This document shows, in pieces, positions 26,689-35,103 of a DNA stretch of 64,000 nt. Numbering within the stretch: position 1 is the stretch's first letter; the number at the start of each line of letters is the position of its first letter. This DNA is from an uncultured Sphingomonadaceae bacterium (GTDB taxonomy: Bacteria > Pseudomonadota > Alphaproteobacteria > Sphingomonadales > Sphingomonadaceae). The stretch spans positions 1-64,000 of the forward strand of contig CAJXSN010000006.1 of NCBI GenBank assembly GCA_913060895.1, in the 5' to 3' direction. Made by a program: the position numbers and the translations under genes. Below the pieces are notes generated by a model, which saw nothing but the letters and a program-made list of their open reading frames with translations, did not search any database and had not been told where the DNA came from.

Positions 26689-27446
26689 CCGTCCGCGTCC
26701 GCGTTATCCCTTGCCTCGACGTGGCCGATGGCCGCGTGGTGAAGGGCGTCAATTTCGTCGATCTGAAGGATGCGGGCGATCCGGTCGAGCAGGCGCAGGC
26801 CTATGATGCCGCTGGAGCAGACGAACTGTGTTTCCTCGATATTTCCGCCACGCATGAAGGGCGGGGCACTCTGCTCGATATGGTCCGGCGCACCGCGAAA
26901 GTGTGTTTCATGCCGCTGACCGTGGGCGGCGGAGTGGCCAGCGTGGAGGACGCACGGGCGCTGTTGCTGGCAGGCGCGGACAAGATCGCAGTCAACAGTG
27001 CGGCGGTGAAGCGACCGGAACTGGTGGCGGAGATAGCAGAGCGGATGGGCAGCCAGTGCGTGGTTGCCTCAGTAGATGCGCGACTTACACCATCCGGCAG
27101 GTGGGAAATATATACGCATGGCGGACGGCAGGCCACAGGCATCGATGCACTGGAATATGCGCGGCGGGTCGCCGGTCTGGGTGCGGGCGAGTTGCTGGTA
27201 ACGTCTATGGACGGCGACGGTACCAAGGCAGGGTATGACCTTGCCCTGACCCGCGCTATTGCCGATAGCGTCAGCATCCCCGTTATCGCCAGCGGAGGGG
27301 TCGGCACGCTCGAACACCTTGTAGAAGGCGTGACGCGGGGCGGTGCCAGCGCGGTTCTGGCAGCATCCATTTTTCACTTCGGCCAGCACACCGTTGCAGA
27401 TGCGCACGACGCGCTTCGCAAGGCGGGGCTTCCCGTCAGGGATTAA
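26685..27446 (+). CDS. hisF: imidazole glycerol phosphate synthase, cyclase subunit
   Basis: 253 aa. TIM barrel with the two catalytic Asp in [18 protein letters not shown] and [15 protein letters not shown], phosphate-binding VGGGVA and [12 protein letters not shown]. Partner of HisH; together they make IGP and AICAR. Overlaps hisA by 4 nt (ATGA). Followed by a small PEP-CTERM gene before hisE. Confidence 0.97.
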   Translation: MTVRVRVIPCLDVADGRVVKGVNFVDLKDAGDPVEQAQAYDAAGADELCFLDISATHEGRGTLLDMVRRTAKVCFMPLTVGGGVASVEDARALLLAGADKIAVNSAAVKRPELVAEIAERMGSQCVVASVDARLTPSGRWEIYTHGGRQATGIDALEYARRVAGLGAGELLVTSMDGDGTKAGYDLALTRAIADSVSIPVIASGGVGTLEHLVEGVTRGGASAVLAASIFHFGQHTVADAHDALRKAGLPVRD

Positions 27447-27532
27447 CATTTATTTAATTTTCAGTTCCAGAACGGGACGGCCATCTCCGCTGCGATTGCG
27501 GGGCCGCAAACTTTCGTGCTTCCCGGTCCCGT

Positions 27533-27706
27533 ATGATCCGGTCCTTTACCTCTGCTGCAGCAATTTTGTGCTTGGCCACCCCGGCATCTGCGCAAGCGGG
27601 TACCGCAATCCCGGAACCGTCGAATCTCGCATTGTTCGGAATTGGCCTCGCCGGACTGGTGATCGGCCGTCACGCGGCAAAAAGACGCGCTGACGGCGAG
27701 GATTGA
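27533..27706 (+). CDS. mini PEP-CTERM protein (57 aa)
   Basis: 57 aa, ATG 27533 to TGA 27704-27706. A signal peptide (MIRSFTSAAAILCLATPASAQA) is followed by only a few residues and then a complete PEP-CTERM tail: IPEPSNLALFGIGLAGLVIG, then RHAAKRRADGED. This tail is the sorting signal recognised by exosortase in Gram-negatives, so almost nothing is left of a mature passenger. It sits in the gap between hisF and hisE on the same strand. No clear ribosome binding site. The intact signal plus sorting tail argues strongly for a real gene. Confidence 0.75.
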   Translation: MIRSFTSAAAILCLATPASAQAGTAIPEPSNLALFGIGLAGLVIGRHAAKRRADGED

Positions 27707-27753
27707 TCTCGCGGCTTGACGCGAGGGCTGATGCACAGTCATTGCAGCGTGAT

Positions 27754-28068
27754 ATGGATACGCTGACCCGCCTCGAACGCACTATCGCATCGCGCCGTAT
27801 GGCCGATCCGTCCAGCAGTTATGTTGCCCAGCTTACCGCCCGCGGCCGCCCGGTCATGGCGCGCAAACTGGGGGAGGAAGCGGTTGAGACGACCGTTGCG
27901 GCACTGGTTGGCGATGATACCGAAGTGATCGGCGAAAGCGCCGATCTTCTGTTCCACCTGATGGTCCTTCTGGCCGACCGCGACATTGCCTTTGCCGACG
28001 TGCTGGCTGAACTGGATCGGCGCGAGGGACTTTCGGGCCTGGAAGAGAAAGCGAGCAGGAGCAACTGA
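27754..28068 (+). CDS. hisE: phosphoribosyl-ATP diphosphatase
   Basis: 104 aa from ATG 27754 (MDTLTRLERTIASRR), the usual HisE start; the frame opens at 27703. MazG-like helices with KLGEEAVETTVAAL and ESADLLFHLMVLLADR (metal-binding Glu/Asp). It hydrolyses PRATP to PRAMP, the second step of histidine synthesis. Its stop overlaps the HIT gene start (TGATG). HisE stands alone rather than fused to HisI. Confidence 0.95.
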   Translation: MDTLTRLERTIASRRMADPSSSYVAQLTARGRPVMARKLGEEAVETTVAALVGDDTEVIGESADLLFHLMVLLADRDIAFADVLAELDRREGLSGLEEKASRSN

Positions 28069-28451
28069 TGCCGATCGATGCCACCGCCCCCTATGATGAC
28101 AACAACATTTTTGCGAAGATCCTGCGCGGGGAAATTCCCTCCAATAAGGTTTACGAGGATGAATGGGCCTTCGCATTCGAAGATATTAACCCGCAGGCCG
28201 AAATACACACGCTGGTGATACCCAAAGGGCGCTATGTCAGTTGGGACGATTTCAGCGCCAATGCGCCCGACGCGGAAATCGGCGGTTTCATCCGCGCGGT
28301 CGGCCATGTGGCGCGGGCAAAGGGACTGGTCGAACCCGGCTATCGCCTGATGGCGAATATCGGCGCGCATGGCGGGCAGGAAGTGCCCCACCTCCACATA
28401 CATATTTTTGGCGGACAGCCGCTTGGGCCGATGATTTTGCAGTCTGGCTGA
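28068..28451 (+). CDS. HIT family protein (HinT-like)
   Basis: 127 aa. NIFAKILRGEIPSNKVYED at the start and the catalytic triad HLHIHIFGG near the end are diagnostic of the Hint branch of HIT proteins, nucleoside phosphoramidases that hydrolyse adenosine phosphoramidates. Cytosolic. Overlaps the hisE stop and is followed after 101 bp by ybgC; this hisE-HIT arrangement is common in sphingomonads. Confidence 0.95.
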   Translation: MPIDATAPYDDNNIFAKILRGEIPSNKVYEDEWAFAFEDINPQAEIHTLVIPKGRYVSWDDFSANAPDAEIGGFIRAVGHVARAKGLVEPGYRLMANIGAHGGQEVPHLHIHIFGGQPLGPMILQSG

Positions 28452-28552
28452 ATAATTCCGGGCCGGGCCGGGGCTTCATCGCACATCTAAATCGCTTCGT
28501 CGGTTTCGATTGCGCCTAATGCAACCTCTCCGCTAGAGGTTGGCGGCATAAA

Positions 28553-29011
28553 ATGAGCACTCAACCGCACCCTCCTGGCGGCCTTTTCGATGGCCCGGTT
28601 CACCTTTATGCGGTGCGTGTATATTACGAGGATACGGACCTGTCGGGCGTTACCTATCACGCCAATTATCTGCGGTGGTTCGAGCGTGCCCGGTCCGATG
28701 TCCTGCGCCTGCTGAAAATCGATCAACGCGCTGCGATAGAGGCTGGTACGGGCGCCTATGCGGTTGCAGACATGGCGCTGAAATATCTGCGCCCGGCGAA
28801 GCTGGACGATGATATCGTAATCCGGACATATTGTACCGATATCCGCGCTGCCTCTGTAAAGATGAGCCAGCATGCGCTGCGCGGGGAAGACGTGTTGTGC
28901 ACGGCCAGTCTCAGGATCGGCTTCGTCGCGCCCGATGGCCGCCCCCGCCGCCAGCCCGAGAAATGGTGTGATGCCTTCAAAACTGTTTTGACCGAGGAAA
29001 TGTCTCAATGA
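28553..29011 (+). CDS. ybgC: Tol-Pal associated acyl-CoA thioesterase
   Basis: 152 aa, hot-dog fold. YYEDTDLSGVTYHANYLRW carries the active-site Asp and the HANY motif. YbgC hydrolyses acyl-CoA or acyl-ACP and is the standard first gene of the tol-pal cluster. It overlaps the tolQ start by 4 nt (ATGA). Confidence 0.96.
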   Translation: MSTQPHPPGGLFDGPVHLYAVRVYYEDTDLSGVTYHANYLRWFERARSDVLRLLKIDQRAAIEAGTGAYAVADMALKYLRPAKLDDDIVIRTYCTDIRAASVKMSQHALRGEDVLCTASLRIGFVAPDGRPRRQPEKWCDAFKTVLTEEMSQ

Positions 29012-29706
29012 ACCTGTTTGCTGCCACCGCTGCGGCTGTGCCAACCCGTCTGAGCCCGATCGAGTTGTTTATGGACGCGGATATTGTTGTGCAGGCCGTC
29101 ATGGTCGGTCTGCTGCTGGCGTCTGTCTGGAGCTGGATGATCATCATCAGTTTCGGAATGCGGATATCGGGGGCCCGGCGGCGGGCCAAGGCTTTCGAAA
29201 CGGAATTCTGGCAGGCGGATGATTTCGACAGTGTCATGCGCGATCATCACAAGAAAGACGTGCCCAGCGCCCGGGTTGCCAATGCCGCCATGCTGGAATG
29301 GAAACGCTCTACCAAAGGCGGACTGAAAGACCGTGACGGCGCGCGCCAGCGGATCGCCAGCGCGATGGAAAGTCAGGTCGCGGCCGAAGCGGACGAGCTT
29401 GCCGATCGGCTTGGTTTTCTCGCCACGACCGGCTCTGTTGCGCCATTTGTCGGCCTGTTCGGCACGGTCTGGGGTATAATGAACAGCTTCTTCCAGATCG
29501 GGGCGCAGGAAAGCTCCTCCCTAGCCGTGGTTGCACCAGGCATTTCCGAGGCCCTGTTCGCTACGGCCATCGGCCTGTTTGCCGCTATTCCCGCCGTTAT
29601 CGGCTACAACCGGTTCTCCGGCGCAGTGAACACTTTCGAGGCGCGGCTGCAGCGTTTTGCCGACAGGTTCCATTCCAACCTCAGCCGGGAACTGGAGCGC
29701 GTCTAG
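29008..29706 (+). CDS. tolQ: Tol-Pal motor subunit TolQ
   Basis: 232 aa with three membrane segments (~25-48, ~135-158, ~170-192). LATTGSVAPFVGLFGTVWGI and the following MNSFF are the TolQ/ExbB hallmark. Forms the proton-driven TolQR stator that energises TolA for outer-membrane constriction at division. Overlaps ybgC by 4 nt and is directly abutted by tolR. Confidence 0.97.
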   Translation: MNLFAATAAAVPTRLSPIELFMDADIVVQAVMVGLLLASVWSWMIIISFGMRISGARRRAKAFETEFWQADDFDSVMRDHHKKDVPSARVANAAMLEWKRSTKGGLKDRDGARQRIASAMESQVAAEADELADRLGFLATTGSVAPFVGLFGTVWGIMNSFFQIGAQESSSLAVVAPGISEALFATAIGLFAAIPAVIGYNRFSGAVNTFEARLQRFADRFHSNLSRELERV

Positions 29707-30153
29707 ATGCCGATGGGCCTTCATTCCTCCGGTCGCCGCGGACCGAGTCGCGGGTCGCGTCGCGCTCCTATGGCGGAGATCAATGTTACGCCGTTTGTCG
29801 ACGTGATGCTGGTTCTGCTGATCATCTTCATGGTCACCGCTCCGCTACTGAATTCGGGCGTGCCCGTCGATTTGCCGGAAAGCCGGGCCAATGCCCTGCC
29901 TCAGGATCAGGAGCAGATAACCGTTTCGATTATCACCAACGGGACAATCTATCTGGACGACGAGTTGCTGGCACCTGGAACCTTTGCCGCAGCGTTGGAA
30001 AACCTTAGCGCGTCGGGTGAACGGCCCGAAGTGACCCTGCGTGCGGACCAGACGCTCGATTACGGATTGGTGATGGGCGTGATGGGCGAGTTGAACCGCG
30101 CCGGGTTCAACTCCATTTCGCTGGTCACCAACGGTTCAGTCGAGCAGCCATAG
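29707..30153 (+). CDS. tolR: Tol-Pal motor subunit TolR
   Basis: 148 aa. N-terminal AEINVTPFVDVMLVLLIIF contains the single membrane helix with the essential Asp, and the periplasmic domain follows. ExbD/TolR family. Starts one base after the tolQ stop, so coupled. Slightly extended basic head before the membrane helix (SSGRRGPSRGSRR). Confidence 0.97.
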   Translation: MPMGLHSSGRRGPSRGSRRAPMAEINVTPFVDVMLVLLIIFMVTAPLLNSGVPVDLPESRANALPQDQEQITVSIITNGTIYLDDELLAPGTFAAALENLSASGERPEVTLRADQTLDYGLVMGVMGELNRAGFNSISLVTNGSVEQP

Positions 30154-30163
30154 CTTTTCGATA

Positions 30164-31024
30164 ATGCCAGAACTCACCCTCAGGACAGACGAAACTGCCG
30201 CGCTTGTCGGGGCAGGGTTGCTGCATGTCGCGCTGATTGCCGTTCTGCTGCTGCAACCCGAAGACCGTGTGCCTCCACCGCTTCCCGAGCGCGTGGTGGT
30301 CAGTTTGTCAGAAGAGGTCGGGCTGGCTTCCACTGCGCCCGACCCTGTGGCGCAAAGCCGCGCTGCTCAGGCTCCGACACTGTCGGACCGTCCTGCGCCG
30401 CCAGTGCCGGTGCCCTTGCCGCAGCTAACGCAGCCGACGCCGCAGCCCACGACAGCGCCGCGACCCTCTACGCGTACGCAGACACAGCAGCCGCGGCCGC
30501 GGCCGACCCGGACCAGAACCCCTGCGCCTGCACCCACCCCTTCCTCGCAGCCCGCGCCCAGAAGAACATCCACGCCGGCGCCCCGCCCGACATCTGCGCC
30601 CGTAAGAACCGGCGGGAGCCGCATCGGCGATGATTTCCTCCCCGGAGCAGGGACCAGCGCTTCAAGCACGGAAACCCGAGTTCCGGCATCCCAGATCGGC
30701 AACAGCGCCAAGGCAGACATCGTCTCGGCCATTGCCCGGCAAGTGCGGCCTCATTTTCAGGGAAAGGTGCCGACCGGGGCCGATGCGGAAAAGCTGGTCA
30801 CCGTGCTTGCTTTCGAACTGAACGAAAACGGCTCTCTTAAAGGGCGGCCGCGTGTGGTATCCCAAAGCGGTGTCACACCGGCAAACGAGGCCCAGAAAGA
30901 CCGCCATGCAGAAGTCGCGATACGCGCGGTGCAACTGGCGGCTCCGTTCGATTTGCCGGACGAGTATTATAACGCTTGGAAATCCATAAGAGGCGCACGC
31001 TTCGATAGGAGTCTATCCCGATGA
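30164..31024 (+). CDS. tolA: TolA-like envelope-spanning protein
   Basis: 286 aa. One N-terminal membrane helix (~16-30, LLHVALIAVLLLQP), a long Pro/Thr/Arg/Gln-rich spacer (~65-150) and a C-terminal globular domain (from ~185, IVSAIARQVRPHFQGKVP) of the TolA/TonB kind. The spacer is proline-based rather than the Ala/Lys helix of enteric TolA. It links TolQR to TolB-Pal. Position between tolR and tolB confirms identity. Confidence 0.9.
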   Translation: MPELTLRTDETAALVGAGLLHVALIAVLLLQPEDRVPPPLPERVVVSLSEEVGLASTAPDPVAQSRAAQAPTLSDRPAPPVPVPLPQLTQPTPQPTTAPRPSTRTQTQQPRPRPTRTRTPAPAPTPSSQPAPRRTSTPAPRPTSAPVRTGGSRIGDDFLPGAGTSASSTETRVPASQIGNSAKADIVSAIARQVRPHFQGKVPTGADAEKLVTVLAFELNENGSLKGRPRVVSQSGVTPANEAQKDRHAEVAIRAVQLAAPFDLPDEYYNAWKSIRGARFDRSLSR

Positions 31025-32427
31025 AACTCATGGTAATTACCGCAGCGGCCCTTGTCCTGGCTATGCCTGCCACAGCGCAGGACTTGGCAGAGCCGGTGGG
31101 TAGCGAAGCATCCGTTGAAACTGTGGAGGCGGAGGCATCCGAGCCGGGCGGTGATGAAGGCGGTCTGACCTTCACCATTACCGATGAATCCAATTTCGAC
31201 GATCTCGGCATCGCTATCCCGGCTTTCGCTGCAGACCGCGATATGCCGACGCCGGCCAATGCCGGTGGAACGGCGGCCTTAGGCACGGAAATTGCCCGCG
31301 TCATCACGGCAAACCTGCGTAATAATGGCCTGTTCAAGCCGACCGGGCCCGATGCCCTGCCGCGTCCGACCTATCCGCAAATCACCGATCCTGTCTGGAC
31401 AACATGGCAAAGCCGCGGCGCGGAAATGCTGGTGCATGGCTATGTTCGTGCACAGGCGGACGGACGGCTGGTTGTCGGCTGTTATCTGTATGACATGGCC
31501 CTGCGCGATGAACTGGCGCGCTCTGGCTGGGTTGTACCGCCATCCGACTGGCGCCGTGCGGCGCACAAATGTTCCGATCTGGTCTATTCGCGTCTGACCG
31601 GAGAAGATCCGTTCTTCGACAGCCGTATCGCCTATATCGCAGAAACAGGGCCCAAGGGTAATCGCACCAAGCGGCTTGCCGTAATGGACAGCGACGGGGC
31701 CAATCATCGTTTCCTGACGCTGGGCGGATCAACGGCCCTGACACCCAAATATTCGCCCAATTATCGCCAGCTTCTGTATCTCAGCTATGTCGACGGCAAC
31801 CCGCGGATCTATATTTACGATATCGACAGCGGTCGTCAGCAATTGGTGGCGGAGACCGGCAATCCGACCTTCGCACCGCGCTGGTCACCGGATGGTAAGT
31901 GGATCCTTTATTCCATGGCGGTAAACGGCAATACAGATATTTACCGTGTTTCCAGCAGTGGGGGCCCTAGTGTGCGGCTGACCGATGCGCCGGGAATCGA
32001 CATCGGTGGGTCATACTCCCCCGACGGCAGCCGGATCGTGTTCGAAAGCGACCGTTCGGGCAGCCAGCAGATTTATGTGATGAGCTCCAATGGTGCGGAT
32101 CAGCGTCGCCTGTCCTTTTTCGGCGGGCGCGCAGCGACACCGGAATGGAGCCCCCGGGGCGACCAGATCGCTTTCACGTACATCCCCGGCGATTTCAATA
32201 TTGCAGTGATGAGCCCCGACGGCCGCAATTTCCGCAAGCTGACCAGTGCCTGGCAGGACGAGGCACCGACATGGTCGCCCAACGGAAGGATTATCCAGTT
32301 CTTCCGCACCGAGCGGAATTCGGGCAAGACAGCGATCTATCAGGTCGATCTGACTGGAGAGAACGAGCGCCGTTTGCCGACCCCGGTGAATGCATCCGAC
32401 CCCGCCTGGGGGCCGATCCTGCCATGA
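31021..32427 (+). CDS. tolB: Tol-Pal beta-propeller protein TolB
   Basis: 468 aa. Signal peptide (VITAAALVLAMPATAQD), an N-terminal D1 domain, then a beta propeller with repeated WSPDGK- and SPDGSRI-type blades (PRWSPDGKWILYSM, SYSPDGSRIVFESDRSG, PEWSPRGDQIAFTY). Periplasmic; binds Pal and TolA. An acidic insert (~27-50) lies before D1. Overlaps tolA stop by 4 nt. Confidence 0.97.
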   Translation: MKLMVITAAALVLAMPATAQDLAEPVGSEASVETVEAEASEPGGDEGGLTFTITDESNFDDLGIAIPAFAADRDMPTPANAGGTAALGTEIARVITANLRNNGLFKPTGPDALPRPTYPQITDPVWTTWQSRGAEMLVHGYVRAQADGRLVVGCYLYDMALRDELARSGWVVPPSDWRRAAHKCSDLVYSRLTGEDPFFDSRIAYIAETGPKGNRTKRLAVMDSDGANHRFLTLGGSTALTPKYSPNYRQLLYLSYVDGNPRIYIYDIDSGRQQLVAETGNPTFAPRWSPDGKWILYSMAVNGNTDIYRVSSSGGPSVRLTDAPGIDIGGSYSPDGSRIVFESDRSGSQQIYVMSSNGADQRRLSFFGGRAATPEWSPRGDQIAFTYIPGDFNIAVMSPDGRNFRKLTSAWQDEAPTWSPNGRIIQFFRTERNSGKTAIYQVDLTGENERRLPTPVNASDPAWGPILP

Positions 32428-32540
32428 TTTGAAATTTCATCCCGGGCCTTATCTTGAGCCCAAAATGAATCGATTGCCGGAAAATGCGGACAATCGGAAA
32501 AAGGTCGCTTACTATCTGTTGGTAATGTGAGGAGACGATT

Positions 32541-33053
32541 ATGACACTGCGAACGACCACTGCCATTTTGCTCGCCGGAACGCTCGCACTCGGTGCTTGC
32601 AAGAAAGACGCTCCGGAAGACCTGCCGCCACCACCGATCGATCCCAATGCCGGATCCCAGGCTCCGACCGGTCCTGTCGCCCCCGGCGTCGGCACTAACG
32701 AACATTTTGTGGCTGGTGTGAACGGCCAGAACGTCATTCTGTTCGACACGGACCGCTACAATATCGACAGCGCCGACGCTGCCGCCCTGCAGACGCAGGC
32801 GCAGTATCTGGGCCAGTATCCAAGTGTGACCATCACCATCGAGGGCCATGCCGACGAACGCGGGACGCGTGAATACAACCTTGCGCTGGGTGAGCGCCGG
32901 GCCAATGCAGCGAAGAATTATCTGACCTCGATCGGCGTTGCGGCCAATCGCATTTCTACCGTCAGCTATGGCGAGGAACGCCCGACGGCATTGGCTTCTA
33001 CGCCCGAAGCGTGGGGGCAAAACCGCCGCGCTGTCACCATTGTAGTGAACTGA
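32541..33053 (+). CDS. pal: peptidoglycan-associated lipoprotein Pal
   Basis: 170 aa. Lipobox LALGAC (Cys20), a Pro-rich linker, then an OmpA-like domain binding meso-DAP: VILFDTDRYNIDS, ITIEGHADERGTREYN, LGERRANAAKNYL. Outer-membrane lipoprotein ending the Tol system. An AGGAG lies before the ATG. The 113-bp gap after tolB may hold an extra promoter. A strong terminator follows. Confidence 0.97.
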   Translation: MTLRTTTAILLAGTLALGACKKDAPEDLPPPPIDPNAGSQAPTGPVAPGVGTNEHFVAGVNGQNVILFDTDRYNIDSADAAALQTQAQYLGQYPSVTITIEGHADERGTREYNLALGERRANAAKNYLTSIGVAANRISTVSYGEERPTALASTPEAWGQNRRAVTIVVN

Positions 33054-33080
33054 AAACAGCAATCAGTCTGATTTTCCGAG

Positions 33081-33111
33081 AAAGGCCCTGCCATCTGGCG
33101 GGGCCTTTTTT
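33081..33111 (+). terminator. Rho-independent terminator of tol-pal
   Basis: AAAGGCCCTGCC (33081-33092) pairs with GGCGGGGCCTTT (33097-33108): a 12-bp stem with one G-T pair, ATCT tetraloop and a run of T reaching 33111. It begins 28 nt after the pal stop. Confidence 0.93.
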
Positions 33112-33124
33112 ATTGGGATTTGGT

Positions 33125-33268
33125 TCAATCCACCAGCGCTGTAGGTATGAAAGACGCCGGAGCGGCTTGCCCGTGACGCGGGATATGCTCTTCGATTCCG
33201 GCCGTCAGCGCGAAAAGCGCCATGGCAGCAACGCTGGCGAAAGCAGAGACGGACAATTGTTTACTCAT
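33125..33268 (-). CDS. small exported or membrane protein (47 aa)
   Basis: 47 aa, ATG 33268 to TGA 33125. An N-terminal signal-like segment (SVSAFASVAAMALFALTAG) is followed by a short polar tail (IEEHIPRHGQAAPASFIPT). It lies convergent to pal, just after its terminator. No strong ribosome binding site. Similar tiny signal-bearing proteins are frequent in sphingomonads. Support comes from the coherent signal sequence only. Confidence 0.5.
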   Translation of the reverse strand: MSKQLSVSAFASVAAMALFALTAGIEEHIPRHGQAAPASFIPTALVD

Positions 33269-33423
33269 GATCTGACTTATAGGTTAGGTGTAACAACTGC
33301 CAATGAACATTCGGTTGCGAGCAGCATTTCTAATTGCAACTGGCTCCCATGGGTTCCTTCGCCACGCAATGTTCTCTAGATCAACGGGCATGACAATCGG
33401 ACCAATACAATCTGAGATGAACC

Positions 33424-33957
33424 GTGGCTAAGGCCGGCCGCTCCAATGACTGGGGTTTTCCCCGCTGGCGCGAATATGGCAGCGGGCGTGAAACCGTGGC
33501 CCAACGCGAGTGCGACCGCCACGGTTGCGGCGAAGCGGGCCTGTGCCCCGCCCCCAAATCGCCCAACAGCCCGGACCGGTGGTATTTCTGCCAGAAGCAC
33601 GCGGCGGAATACAACAAAGGCTGGGACTATTTCGAAGGTCTGGACAAGGAACAGGCCGCCGAACGCAAGCGGACCGAGCAGCGCGATGCCAGCGCCTATA
33701 CAGAAGCCTCCCATTACGGGTGGGCCGGAAGCGGCGATGGCACATGGTCGGCCGACGAGCTGATTGCATTGGAAATGCTGGAGCTGGAGCCGGACACTGA
33801 TTTCGACACCATCAAGCGGACCTTTCGTATCAAGGCCAAGGCAGTTCACCCCGACGTCAAACCCGACGACGAAGAGGCGGCCAAGGAATTCCAGAAAATC
33901 CAGGTGGCTTACGAAGTGCTGAAGGCGGGCGAAGAACGCCGCGCCTGGAAGGGGTAG
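33424..33957 (+). CDS. J-domain protein with Cys/His-rich head
   Basis: 177 aa from GTG 33424. The C-terminal third is a J domain (AVHPDVKPDDEEAAKEF, HPD at 142-144), which would stimulate a DnaK-type ATPase. The N-terminal part has Cys30, His33, Cys35, Cys41, Cys56 and His59 around RECDRHGCGEAGLC, a likely zinc site. No Gly/Phe or substrate domain, so not DnaJ itself. Alphaproteobacteria have such small J proteins of unknown client. Stand-alone gene before the desaturase. Confidence 0.88.
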   Translation: MAKAGRSNDWGFPRWREYGSGRETVAQRECDRHGCGEAGLCPAPKSPNSPDRWYFCQKHAAEYNKGWDYFEGLDKEQAAERKRTEQRDASAYTEASHYGWAGSGDGTWSADELIALEMLELEPDTDFDTIKRTFRIKAKAVHPDVKPDDEEAAKEFQKIQVAYEVLKAGEERRAWKG

Positions 33958-34026
33958 GGCAGAATAATCGTTACACCGGTGCTCACCGCGCGTGACAATC
34001 ACCGGCGCGCACCTTATTCTCTGCTG

Positions 34027-35100
34027 GTGAAAAACGCCCCTATCGAAACCATCGCTCCCGCAAACGCTACTGCACCTTCTGCCGAGGCGCCAGTTGTCGA
34101 TCCCCGGCAGTTGGCGCGCGAGTTGAAGGATTTTATGAAACCGCGTGCCGGGCGCAGCAGCTGGGAACTCGCGGTTACTCTAGGCGGGTTCGTGGCCCTC
34201 TTCACCGCGATCCTGTTCGCCGTCGATGCTGGATACTGGCTGGCTCTGCTGCTTTCTCCGATTGCAGGTTTGCTGCTACTGCGGCTGTTCATAATCCAGC
34301 ATGATTGTGGCCACGGATCGTTCCTGCCCAGCAAGGCAGGCAACGACTGGATCGGCCGCGCGCTGGGTGTGCTGACGCTGACCCCGTATGATTGCTGGCG
34401 GCGTGCACATGCGAAACATCATGCCTCCACGGGCAATCTGGATGCCCGCGGGTCCGGCGATGTTGATACGATGACAGTCGAGGAGTTTGCCCAGCAGACC
34501 CGGTTGCGGCGGCTGGTTTACCGGTTTTACCGCCATCCTGTGATCCTTCTGGGGGTCGGCCCGGCCTATCTGTTCCTGCTGCAGCATCGTTTGCCGGTCG
34601 GGTTCATGAAGGCCGGCTGGACCTATTGGGTCAGCGCAATGGCCACCAATGCGGCATTGGCGCTGATTGTCGGTTCCCTGATCTATGTCTTCGGTCTCGG
34701 CGTGGCGGCAGCGGTGTTCTTCCCCGTGCTGCTGACGGCGGCGTCGGTCGGCGTGTGGCTGTTTTATATCCAGCACCAGTTCGACAACGCGCATTGGCAG
34801 AAGCGGGAAACATGGTCGTTCTTCGATGCGGCGCTCAGCGGTAGCTCCTATCTTCATCTGCCCCAGCCGATGCGCTGGTTCACAGGCAACATCGGCGTGC
34901 ATCATGTGCATCATCTCGCTAGCCAGATACCGTTTTACCGGCTGCCCGAAGTGCTGAAGGCATATCCGGATCTTCAGGATTTCAACCGGTTCAGGGTGGG
35001 CCAGACATGGCGCGCGCTGACGCTGGCACTGTGGGACGAGGGCCAGCAGAAGCTGGTAACATTCCGCGAAGCCAAACTGTTGCGGGCGCAGATTACCTAG
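34027..35100 (+). CDS. membrane fatty acid desaturase
   Basis: 357 aa from GTG 34027 (VKNAPIETI); a GTG at 33979 gives 16 more residues. The three histidine boxes are HDCGH (~92), HAKHH (~128) and HHVHH (~292), with several membrane segments between them, as in integral-membrane di-iron desaturases (DesA/omega type). It introduces double bonds in membrane lipid acyl chains. The start is uncertain. Convergent with purT, 3 bp apart. Confidence 0.93.
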   Translation: MKNAPIETIAPANATAPSAEAPVVDPRQLARELKDFMKPRAGRSSWELAVTLGGFVALFTAILFAVDAGYWLALLLSPIAGLLLLRLFIIQHDCGHGSFLPSKAGNDWIGRALGVLTLTPYDCWRRAHAKHHASTGNLDARGSGDVDTMTVEEFAQQTRLRRLVYRFYRHPVILLGVGPAYLFLLQHRLPVGFMKAGWTYWVSAMATNAALALIVGSLIYVFGLGVAAAVFFPVLLTAASVGVWLFYIQHQFDNAHWQKRETWSFFDAALSGSSYLHLPQPMRWFTGNIGVHHVHHLASQIPFYRLPEVLKAYPDLQDFNRFRVGQTWRALTLALWDEGQQKLVTFREAKLLRAQIT

Positions 35101-35103
35101 CGT

